Both the position numbers and the translations under genes were made by a program. This document shows, piece by piece, positions 1 through 5,086 of a stretch of DNA of 5,439 bases; positions within the stretch are counted from its first letter, which is position 1, and every line of letters starts with the position of its first letter. The DNA comes from an uncultured beta proteobacterium (GTDB lineage: Bacteria; Pseudomonadota; Gammaproteobacteria; Burkholderiales; Burkholderiaceae), in the NCBI GenBank assembly GCA_903827075.1, contig CAIKGX010000040.1:1-5439 (forward strand). The letters are read 5' to 3'. Below the pieces are notes generated by a model. That model saw nothing but the letters and a program-made list of their open reading frames with translations. It did no database searches and was not told the DNA's origin.

Positions 1-886
1 CATTTGGTAATAACACGTCTTTGCCGTAGCTTTGCCAGTTGCGCTCTGATGCGCCAGTAATGATTCCTTGATTAGCCAACTCCTGGACATTGGAGAGGAG
101 TGGCACTAGACTCCAGTCAATCTGGGCGGTGCAATTTGAACCCCGTGCTAATTCCAGTGTATGACCAGCTAAACCAAAACCAGTGACATCCGTCAAAGCA
201 TGAACGCCTTCTAACTTAGCCAGATCAGGCCCTGCTGAATTGAGTTTGGTGGTATTTGCGATCATTTCCTCGTATCCAGAAGGGCTCAACATATCTTTTT
301 TGAGGGCCGCTGACAGAATGCCTACGCCAATGGGTTTGCCCAAAATCAAGATATCACCCGCTTGAGCAGCCGCATTGCTCTTCACTCTTTTTGGATCAAC
401 AAGGCCAATAGCTACTAAGCCATAGATGGGTTCTACTGAATCAATCGTGTGACCACCAGCAATTGGAATGCCAGCACTACGACAGGCTTCAGCACCGCCC
501 TCTAGAATGCGAGCAATCGTTTTATTGGAGAGTACCTTGATAGGCATGCCAACCAGCGCTAGTGCAAAGAGTGGCGTACCGCCCATAGCGTAGATATCAC
601 TGATCGCATTGGTGGCAGCAATTTTTCCAAAATCAAATGGGTCATCCACAATCGGCATGAAAAAATCAGTTGTCGCTACGATGGCTTGAGATTCATTAAT
701 TTGATATACAGCGGCATCATCGGATGTTTCAATTCCAATCAAGAGCTCTTTAGGAAAAGGCAATTGAGGGACGCTCTTGAGAATCTCAGAGAGAACACTA
801 GGAGCAATCTTGCAGCCACAGCCACCGCCATGGGAGAGGGAGGTTAGTCTGGGTTCTTGAGCGGCGGTAAATATGTTTGTAGTCAT
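1..886 (-). CDS. selD: Selenide, water dikinase SelD (C-terminus cut by window edge)
   Basis: Makes selenophosphate, the selenium donor for selenocysteine and for 2-selenouridine in tRNA, from selenide and ATP in the cytoplasm. The frame is open from an ATG at 886-884 to the left edge, giving 295 residues. E. coli SelD has 347, so about 50 C-terminal residues are outside. Seen: the N-terminal active-site loop SHGGGCGCK (residues 18-26), where Cys23 and Lys26 correspond to E. coli Cys17 and Lys20; DDAAVY (56-61); TTDFFMPIVDDPFDFG (72-87); ATNAISDIYAMGG (91-103); AGGHTID (143-149); and LTDVTGFGLAGH (231-242). The key residue is Cys, not selenocysteine. No other in-frame ATG, GTG or TTG lies between the ATG and the upstream in-frame stop at 925-923, so this start is the only normal choice. 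Its upstream sequence (ACCTC) has no Shine-Dalgarno match. It begins 17 nt after the TlpA-like stop, so translation may depend on that gene. Identification is near certain. Confidence 0.97.
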   Translation of the reverse strand, partial: MTTNIFTAAQEPRLTSLSHGGGCGCKIAPSVLSEILKSVPQLPFPKELLIGIETSDDAAVYQINESQAIVATTDFFMPIVDDPFDFGKIAATNAISDIYAMGGTPLFALALVGMPIKVLSNKTIARILEGGAEACRSAGIPIAGGHTIDSVEPIYGLVAIGLVDPKRVKSNAAAQAGDILILGKPIGVGILSAALKKDMLSPSGYEEMIANTTKLNSAGPDLAKLEGVHALTDVTGFGLAGHTLELARGSNCTAQIDWSLVPLLSNVQELANQGIITGASERNWQSYGKDVLLPN

Positions 887-903
887 GAGGTAGATATTAC
901 TGA

Positions 904-1458
904 TTATTGACGAAGGAGGGATTCAATTTTGCCTTTTACTTCATCACCATCTGAATTCTCAATAGCTCCAATCCAGGCTCCTTCAATCGCCCCATTTCGA
1001 CTAATTAAGAATGTAGTAGGGAGGCCGCGCGCCTTCCAGGCCTTATATGCCGTGCTATTGCGATCCAAGAGAATCTCAATCGCATTTTCTGGGATTCCAT
1101 TCCCTTTAAGGAATTGCATGACTCTAGGTTTCATCTCAGCTAGATTAATAGCCAGCACCTTCAGTCCTTTTGAGCCATATTTTTCTTGCAGGTAAATTAA
1201 TTCACCAAACTCTTCTCGACAAGGTTCGCACCAGCTAGCCCAAAAATTAACTATGACTACCTTACCCTTAAAGCTCGCCAGATCAATAGATTGACCAGTC
1301 AAATTATTTAATTGCAATGCGGGAGTTTGAGTAAGGCCAGTTTGTTTAGTTGGGCGCCATTGAGCATGGGCGGCAACAGAAAATACAAGCGTTACTAAGA
1401 AAAAAATAAGCGAGAGGATTGAACCCCTCGCTATTTTTTTTATCAGCAAATATCGCAC
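904..1458 (-). CDS. TlpA-like periplasmic thioredoxin-fold (redoxin) protein
   Basis: A 184-residue protein of the TlpA/ResA type, which exchanges thiols and disulfides on proteins outside the cytoplasmic membrane. Seen: a Sec signal peptide with a basic start (KKIAR, residues 7-11), a hydrophobic core (14-29) and a likely cut after AHA (30-32); then a redoxin domain with the active site WCEPC (Cys77 and Cys80) and the cis-proline loop GLPTTF (145-150, Pro147). Known of the family: CxxC proteins of this kind reduce or oxidise cysteines of partner proteins, for example in cytochrome c maturation. No cytochrome gene is present here. The start is a GTG directly after an in-frame TAA (codon 1461-1459). 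No Shine-Dalgarno is visible, and later in-frame starts would remove part of the signal peptide. The gene starts 6 nt after the transglutaminase stop. A terminator-like hairpin overlaps codons 6-20. The fold is secure; the physiological partner is unknown. Confidence 0.92.
   Translation of the reverse strand: MRYLLIKKIARGSILSLIFFLVTLVFSVAAHAQWRPTKQTGLTQTPALQLNNLTGQSIDLASFKGKVVIVNFWASWCEPCREEFGELIYLQEKYGSKGLKVLAINLAEMKPRVMQFLKGNGIPENAIEILLDRNSTAYKAWKARGLPTTFLISRNGAIEGAWIGAIENSDGDEVKGKIESLLRQ
1400..1441 (-). terminator. Intrinsic-terminator-like hairpin inside the TlpA-like gene
   Basis: In minus-strand RNA, GCGAGGGG (1431-1424) pairs with CCUCUCGC (1417-1410) over 8 bp, including one G-U pair, around a 6-nt loop UUCAAU. 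It is followed by UUAUUUUUUU (1409-1400) and preceded by a run of eight A (1441-1434) that can extend the stem. It lies about 33 nt after the transglutaminase stop, a normal place for a terminator. The same bases encode the signal peptide of the next gene. Plus-strand RNA could also form it, with one A-C mismatch and then UAUUUUUUUU. Termination is inferred from structure only; coincidence with Lys- and Phe-rich codons is possible. Confidence 0.5.
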
Positions 1459-1464
1459 TTACGG

Positions 1465-2574
1465 TTAGCCAATACGACGGCTAGTAATTTTGTACTTAAA
1501 GTTATCGGGGTCTAAGGAGTCAAAACGGCCTTCTTTATTTTCAGCTTGAGGGTACATCAAGAAAGGAATCTCACCTTTCTTGCCGAGTCCAGATCCAGGA
1601 AGGGTGATGTCGTGATCATAGTTATAGGCCATCCAATTCATTTCCCAGTTACCAAAGAGATAATCTCGTATCGCAATCACTTTAGGATCGGTAGCTGCTA
1701 AGCCACCTGTCTCTTCCAGAATTACTTTGCGAACATCTGCCGGGTCTACTGGAACCCAGCCATAGCCACTTGCATAAAACTCGGCGCGGCAATGCTGCGC
1801 TTTGGTGATATCACCCGCTTTACCAAGACTCTTATATCCACGCGCAGAGTCCGCAATGCGAATACCGTACACATCACGTGATGGCACGCCAACCGAACGC
1901 GCTAGAGCTACAAATACTGCATTGATATCAGCGCATTTACCACCTAGATTATTGGTTTCTAACATTAGCTTTACATCGCCTTGACCGCAGCCGCGTGTTT
2001 TTGGATTGCGATGGGTGTTATCTACCACCCAGTTATAAATCGCTTTGGCTTTTTCAACATCGCTTGCATTGGCGGGGAGGTTGGCAATACACTCTTGCGC
2101 CTTCGCTTTCACAATACCATCCGTTGGTAAGTATTTAGTGCCGCGAGTCCAAAACTTTTGCTCTTCCTTGGAAAGTTTCAAGGCTGGACTTGGGGTGGAA
2201 AATTCTAAGTGGCGATTTTTTGTGCTAACCAGCATAGATACTCTGACAGTATGGCTGGTAGCGGATTTATCCCATTGAGTCCACAGCATGCGAGCTTGCT
2301 TGTCAGGGGTTTCGTAAATTCTACTAACTGCCTTAGGGTCGGTACTTTCAGAATTGATCCCCAAGGTTTTGAAATAGTTTGTATCTACGATCAGTGGAAG
2401 AGGAATCCATGCCTCTGCAACTCCATTAGAGCCATCTAAATTCACCTCTGTCACGATTTCATAAGTCGTCCAATCGGGATTCGATTGTGCGAAAACGGAT
2501 GAGATGGGTGAGAGGGCTGGGATGGCAAATGCACCAGCAATGGTTTTAATGGCTGAGCGGCGAGTGGTGATCAT
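1465..2574 (-). CDS. Tat-exported transglutaminase-like (papain-like fold) protein
   Basis: A 369-residue secreted protein of the transglutaminase-like superfamily (COG1305 type), whose members act as cysteine proteases, amidases or cross-linking enzymes. The N-terminus carries a Tat signal: TRRSAIK (4-10) fits S/T-R-R-x-x-x-K, followed by a mildly hydrophobic stretch and a likely cut after VFA (27-29). A beta-rich region (about 35-130) precedes the catalytic core. The presumed triad is Cys214 in GGKCADINAVF, His261 in QHCRAEFY and Asp278 in PVDPAD. All three are intact, so an active enzyme is expected; the substrate cannot be read from the sequence. The ATG at 2574 is chosen because the twin-arginine motif begins just after it and a weak GAGAA lies about 10 nt upstream. 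A TTG at 2616 would add 14 residues ahead of the signal and has no ribosome site. It follows rhlE by 73 AT-rich nt without a visible terminator; a TATTAT box (2605-2600) there lacks a good -35 partner. Six nt separate it from the TlpA-like gene. Confidence 0.92.
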   Translation of the reverse strand: MITTRRSAIKTIAGAFAIPALSPISSVFAQSNPDWTTYEIVTEVNLDGSNGVAEAWIPLPLIVDTNYFKTLGINSESTDPKAVSRIYETPDKQARMLWTQWDKSATSHTVRVSMLVSTKNRHLEFSTPSPALKLSKEEQKFWTRGTKYLPTDGIVKAKAQECIANLPANASDVEKAKAIYNWVVDNTHRNPKTRGCGQGDVKLMLETNNLGGKCADINAVFVALARSVGVPSRDVYGIRIADSARGYKSLGKAGDITKAQHCRAEFYASGYGWVPVDPADVRKVILEETGGLAATDPKVIAIRDYLFGNWEMNWMAYNYDHDITLPGSGLGKKGEIPFLMYPQAENKEGRFDSLDPDNFKYKITSRRIG

Positions 2575-2647
2575 GGAAATGTTTTCTCTTTTGGATAAAA
2601 TAATAATTAACGGCAAGCGATGATTCGTGTAGATATTTTAATAAAAA

Positions 2648-3931
2648 CTATCTGTTAAAGCTTCTTTTAGGCGGGCTACTACGCTTTGCTGCTGGCTTGC
2701 CAGAGCGAGCTCCAGAACCTGCACTTCCAGCTGACTTAGGCTTTCTAGATTGTTGGTGTTGCTGACTGCGTAGCTGAATAGGTTGAGCAACAGCATTGGG
2801 ATCTGGCTCAAATCCAGCAATCACTTCTTGTGGAAGTTTTTGTTTAATTAACTTCTCAATGTCTTTTAGCATTTGATGCTCATCCACACACACTAGGGAT
2901 ACGGCTACACCATTCGACCCAGCTCTACCTGTACGGCCGATACGATGGACGTAATCTTCCGAAACATTAGGAAGGTCGTAGTTCACTACGTGGGGTAATT
3001 GGTCGATATCAATTCCTCTGGCGGCGATATCAGTTGCTACTAAAACCGTGATCTTGCCATCTTTAAATTCAGCCAAGGCTTTGGTACGAGCACTTTGACT
3101 CTTATTGCCATGAATCGCCATGCTAGTAATACCGTCTTTCTCCAATTGTGTCACTAGCTTATTGGCGCCATGCTTGGTTCTCGTAAATACCAAGACCTGT
3201 TTCCACTGATTGCTGTTGATGAGGTGTGATAACAAAGGATGCTTCTTCGCTCTATCCACTGGATGAATTAACTGTGCAATAGCTTCATTCGCACTATTGC
3301 TGCGCGCTACTTCAATCAACTCAGGGGAATTTAATAAACCATCTGCGAGGGATTTAATTTCATCAGAGAAGGTCGCTGAGAAGAGTAGGTTCTGACGTTT
3401 CTTAGGAAGGGCAGCCAATATCTTTTTGATATCCCGTAAAAAGCCCATATCCAGCATCCGATCGGCTTCGTCTAATACGAGAATCTCAATCGCCTCTAAA
3501 GAGACGCATCTCTGTGACATCAAATCGAGCAAGCGACCTGGTGTGGCTACCAAAATATCTAAGCCTGCTTGAATCGCTTTAATTTGTGGATTGGCGCCAA
3601 CGCCACCAAAGATGACGGCGGATTTGAGGCCAGTATATTTTCCATAGGTAAGGACGGATTCTTGAACCTGCGCTGCTAGTTCACGGGTGGGAGTCAAAAT
3701 CAGTACGCGCAGTTGGCGCTTACCGGAACCCGGGGTAGTGCTCAGACGCTGCAAAATAGGCAGGGTAAAACCAGCAGTCTTACCTGTGCCGGTCTGAGCA
3801 GCTGCAAGTAAATCACCACCTTTTAATACGGCGGGAATCGATTTCGCCTGAATGGGGGTGGGGGTGGTGTAACCCTCTTCTTCAATTGCACGAAGAATGG
3901 GCGCTGATAAACCAAGATCTGTAAATAACAT
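2648..3931 (-). CDS. rhlE: DEAD-box ATP-dependent RNA helicase, RhlE group
   Basis: A 427-residue cytoplasmic RNA helicase that unwinds short duplexes with ATP. RhlE-group members act in ribosome assembly and RNA turnover. All motifs are intact: Q motif with F3 and TPTPIQ (23-28), motif I AQTGTGKT (45-52), Ia PTRELAAQ (81-88), Ib TPGR (130-133), II DEAD (154-157), III SAT (185-187), IV around VLVFTRTK (246-253), V ATDIAARGID (299-308) and VI HRIGRTGRAG (329-338). After about residue 375 comes a 50-residue tail rich in Gln, Ser, Gly, Lys and Arg, typical of RNA-binding extensions and probably disordered. The ATG at 3931 gives MLFTDLGL, which aligns with the start of E. coli RhlE (MSFDSLGL). 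A TTG three codons upstream (3940) is possible, and neither has a Shine-Dalgarno. The stop is TAG. The leader is structured (3936-4016). The helicase class is certain; RhlE rather than a sister group rests on the N-terminus and the short basic tail. Confidence 0.95.
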   Translation of the reverse strand: MLFTDLGLSAPILRAIEEEGYTTPTPIQAKSIPAVLKGGDLLAAAQTGTGKTAGFTLPILQRLSTTPGSGKRQLRVLILTPTRELAAQVQESVLTYGKYTGLKSAVIFGGVGANPQIKAIQAGLDILVATPGRLLDLMSQRCVSLEAIEILVLDEADRMLDMGFLRDIKKILAALPKKRQNLLFSATFSDEIKSLADGLLNSPELIEVARSNSANEAIAQLIHPVDRAKKHPLLSHLINSNQWKQVLVFTRTKHGANKLVTQLEKDGITSMAIHGNKSQSARTKALAEFKDGKITVLVATDIAARGIDIDQLPHVVNYDLPNVSEDYVHRIGRTGRAGSNGVAVSLVCVDEHQMLKDIEKLIKQKLPQEVIAGFEPDPNAVAQPIQLRSQQHQQSRKPKSAGSAGSGARSGKPAAKRSSPPKRSFNR

Positions 3932-3935
3932 AGGA

Positions 3936-4016
3936 GCCAAAAGAAAATTGGCCCGTATTCAATTAAACGACTATCCCGGCCAATGGGGTGAGCTGCCACA
4001 CTTGGAGTGTTTGCAG
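3936..4016 (-). promoter_or_regulatory. Structured leader of rhlE with mutually exclusive hairpins
   Basis: The 104-nt gap before rhlE contains three possible stems in minus-strand RNA. Stem 1 pairs CTGC and ACACT (4016-4013, 4010-4006) with AGTGT and GCAG (4002-3998, 3996-3993). Stem 2 pairs ATTGGCC (3984-3978) with GGCCAAT (3953-3947), perfect over 7 bp with a 24-nt loop, and is followed by TTTCTTTT. Stem 3 pairs GCCAA (3952-3948) with TTGGC (3940-3936), 7-nt loop, ending 4 nt before the ATG. Stems 2 and 3 share the same segment, so only one can form at a time. No clear promoter was found in the gap. A regulatory role is inferred; the stems are modest. Confidence 0.35.
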
Positions 4017-4035
4017 TAAGAGACCGTATTTTAAG

Positions 4036-4458
4036 CTATTGGTCAGCTGTAAACAGCCAATCGGGTAGGCCTTTGGGTTTGAGGGTAGTCGTATCGACGC
4101 AAACAATATGAAGTAGGGCGCTGGCAATCAACTCTGGCTCAGATCCTTCATTGATTCGTTTAGCGGTTTGCTTCACTTTTATCTGGGTACGGCCCCGATG
4201 TTCGATCACCTGATCGATGCTCAAGAGATCATCCAGGCGCCCCGGCTTATGAAAGTTCATGGTGAGCTCTCGAACGGGAAGAAGGATGCCAAATTCAGTG
4301 ACGAGTTTACTTGGGCTCAAGTTGCGTTGATAAAGCCATTGAGCGCGACTGCGTTCAAATATCTCGAGATAGCGGGCGTGGTAAACAAAACCTGCTGCAT
4401 CGGTATCGGAATAGCAAACGCGAAAGAGAAAGGGCGCATCGTCAGAAGAATGGGTCAT
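4036..4458 (-). CDS. ybgC: YbgC-type hotdog acyl-CoA thioesterase
   Basis: A 140-residue single-domain hotdog-fold thioesterase that hydrolyses acyl-CoA thioesters in the cytoplasm. The sequence closely follows E. coli YbgC: YSDTDAAGFVYHARYLEIF (16-34) matches the YbgC pattern YxDTDAxGxVYHxxYxxxxER, with Asp20 equivalent to the catalytic Asp17 of 4-hydroxybenzoyl-CoA thioesterase and His27 in the same loop; RLDDLL (74-79) and VCVD (119-122) also match. YbgC is often linked to tolQRAB, but no tol gene is visible, so a role with Tol-Pal cannot be claimed from context. The start is ATG, 16 nt after the GNAT stop, without a clear Shine-Dalgarno (CCTAAAAACTC precedes it), so translation may be coupled to the GNAT gene. 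The length matches the family (E. coli YbgC is about 134). A paralogous family member such as YbaW would be the alternative. Confidence 0.88.
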   Translation of the reverse strand: MTHSSDDAPFLFRVCYSDTDAAGFVYHARYLEIFERSRAQWLYQRNLSPSKLVTEFGILLPVRELTMNFHKPGRLDDLLSIDQVIEHRGRTQIKVKQTAKRINEGSEPELIASALLHIVCVDTTTLKPKGLPDWLFTADQ

Positions 4459-4474
4459 GAGTTTTTAGGCGCTT

Positions 4475-4897
4475 TTATATTAGAAGAATCATATTACGAT
4501 GTGGGATACCGGCTTCATCGTAAACCTCGCCTTGGGCAACAAAGCCCCATTTTTCATAAAAGGGGACTGCGATGAGTTGTGCATGCAAGAGATATTCCGC
4601 CATCCCTTGCTCTCTGCCATGCTCGATCAAGGCACCTAACAATTGCCCGCCGACACCTTGTTTACGATAACTCGCCAATACAGCCATGCGACCAATTTGA
4701 CAGCGAGTGCGATTGAGCGTGACTAGGCGTGCTGTACCTACGCACTGGGTATTTAGAAAGGCTAAGGCATGGGCAGCAATGGGGTCAAACTCATCTATTT
4801 CCATTACTTCGGGAACCCCTTGCTCCTGGATGAATACCGCCTGCCTGATTGGGTAGGCTTGATTCTGTGCATCTTCCCAAGATTGAATCAAAATCAC
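4475..4897 (-). CDS. GNAT family N-acetyltransferase, YjcF/ElaA-like
   Basis: A 140-residue acetyl-CoA-dependent acyltransferase of the GNAT fold; its substrate is unknown. Seen: an N-terminal RQAVFIQEQGVPEVMEID (18-35), the hallmark of YjcF/ElaA-type GNATs (R-x-x-V-F-x-x-E-Q-x-V-P); beta strand and motif A with the acetyl-CoA pyrophosphate loop RKQGVGGQLL (78-87, R-x-x-G-x-G); motif B around HAQLIAVPFYEKWGF (105-119); and the C-terminal GIPHRNMIL (130-138) common in this subgroup. The start is GTG at 4897-4895, preceded by CAGG about 8 nt upstream. A TTG two codons later is a less likely alternative. It is the first gene of a probable two-gene unit with the thioesterase and is divergent from the secreted protein gene on the right. 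Length is normal for the subgroup and the gene appears intact. Confidence 0.9.
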   Translation of the reverse strand: MILIQSWEDAQNQAYPIRQAVFIQEQGVPEVMEIDEFDPIAAHALAFLNTQCVGTARLVTLNRTRCQIGRMAVLASYRKQGVGGQLLGALIEHGREQGMAEYLLHAQLIAVPFYEKWGFVAQGEVYDEAGIPHRNMILLI

Positions 4898-4947
4898 GCT
4901 ATATGCCTGCTTTAAATGGGTTAATTGGGGTTTAGTCTTGATTTGGA

Positions 4948-4960
4948 TGTCAATTTACCA
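4948..4960 (-). promoter_or_regulatory. Weak promoter elements upstream of the GNAT gene
   Basis: In minus orientation, TGGTAAATT (4960-4952) resembles an extended -10 box (TG-n-TAAATT, 4 of 6) with no good -35. Overlapping it is a perfect TTGACA (4953-4948), but no good -10 follows at 16-18 nt. Some promoter for GNAT and ybgC must lie in this divergent gap; these are the best candidates by eye and neither is convincing. Confidence 0.2.
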
Positions 4961-4992
4961 AATCTAGATAACAGTAAGCCTAAATATTAGCC

Positions 4993-5015
4993 CTAAGGCC
5001 ATAAAATCGCCTTAG
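4993..5015. repeat. Perfect 7-bp inverted repeat in the divergent promoter region
   Basis: CTAAGGC (4993-4999) and GCCTTAG (5009-5015) are perfect inverted arms around a 9-nt centre, CATAAAATC. No T-run follows on either strand, so it does not look like a terminator. It brackets the -35 position of the candidate plus-strand promoter, which fits an operator. The AAGGC core recurs in a palindrome AGGCGCCT at 5049-5056. Nearby is a shorter repeat, CTAA-ATA-TTAG (4980-4990). Function is inferred. Confidence 0.45.
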
Positions 5016-5029
5016 ATCATGGTTACAAT
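5001..5029 (+). promoter_or_regulatory. Candidate sigma-70 promoter for the secreted protein gene
   Basis: TACAAT (5024-5029) matches the -10 consensus at 5 of 6 positions. At 17-nt spacing the -35 position is ATAAAA (5001-5006), only 3 of 6, and sits inside the loop of the inverted repeat 4993-5015. Transcription would start near 5036, leaving about 50 nt of leader before the TTG. The weak -35 suggests an activator or another -35 choice. Confidence 0.4.
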
Positions 5030-5076
5030 CATTTTTGCAGGTACCACAAGGCGCCTCTTAAAACCCTTAACCCATT

Positions 5077-5081
5077 GGGAG
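5077..5081 (+). promoter_or_regulatory. Ribosome binding site deciding the TTG start at 5087
   Basis: GGGAG is 5 nt ahead of TTG at 5087-5089 and is the clearest Shine-Dalgarno sequence in the window. It selects this TTG, which directly precedes a Lys-Lys signal peptide start, over internal ATG codons that would remove the signal. Confidence 0.75.
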
Positions 5082-5086
5082 TTATT

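Noticed and set aside
811..819. Possible selenocysteine codon at the SelD active site
   Set aside because: The codon aligned with E. coli Cys17 reads TGC (Cys23 here), so no in-frame TGA recoding is needed.
929..1195. 88-codon plus-strand ORF antisense to the TlpA-like gene
   Set aside because: It lies fully opposite the conserved redoxin domain, and its translation has no coherent domain pattern.
1802..2439. Three plus-strand ORFs of 60-77 codons antisense to the transglutaminase-like gene
   Set aside because: They are mirror frames of a gene with an intact catalytic triad, and none has an independent signal.
2575..2616. 14-residue N-terminal extension of the transglutaminase-like protein from TTG at 2616
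   Set aside because: It would place extra residues before a clear twin-arginine signal, and no Shine-Dalgarno precedes the TTG. The ATG at 2574 fits better.
2638..2820. 60-codon minus-strand ORF overlapping the end of rhlE
   Set aside because: It lies in another frame of the low-complexity rhlE tail, has no ribosome site, and resembles no family I recognise.
3941..4035. Possible tRNA or small RNA gene in the gap before rhlE
   Set aside because: The inverted repeats do not assemble into a cloverleaf, no T-arm motif is present, and no separate promoter with terminator could be seen. A structured mRNA leader is the simpler reading.
4168..4575. 135-codon plus-strand ORF antisense to the thioesterase and GNAT genes
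   Set aside because: Both minus-strand genes beneath it carry intact family motifs. The plus-strand product shows no recognisable domain or signal and no ribosome site, so it is best explained as a shadow frame.
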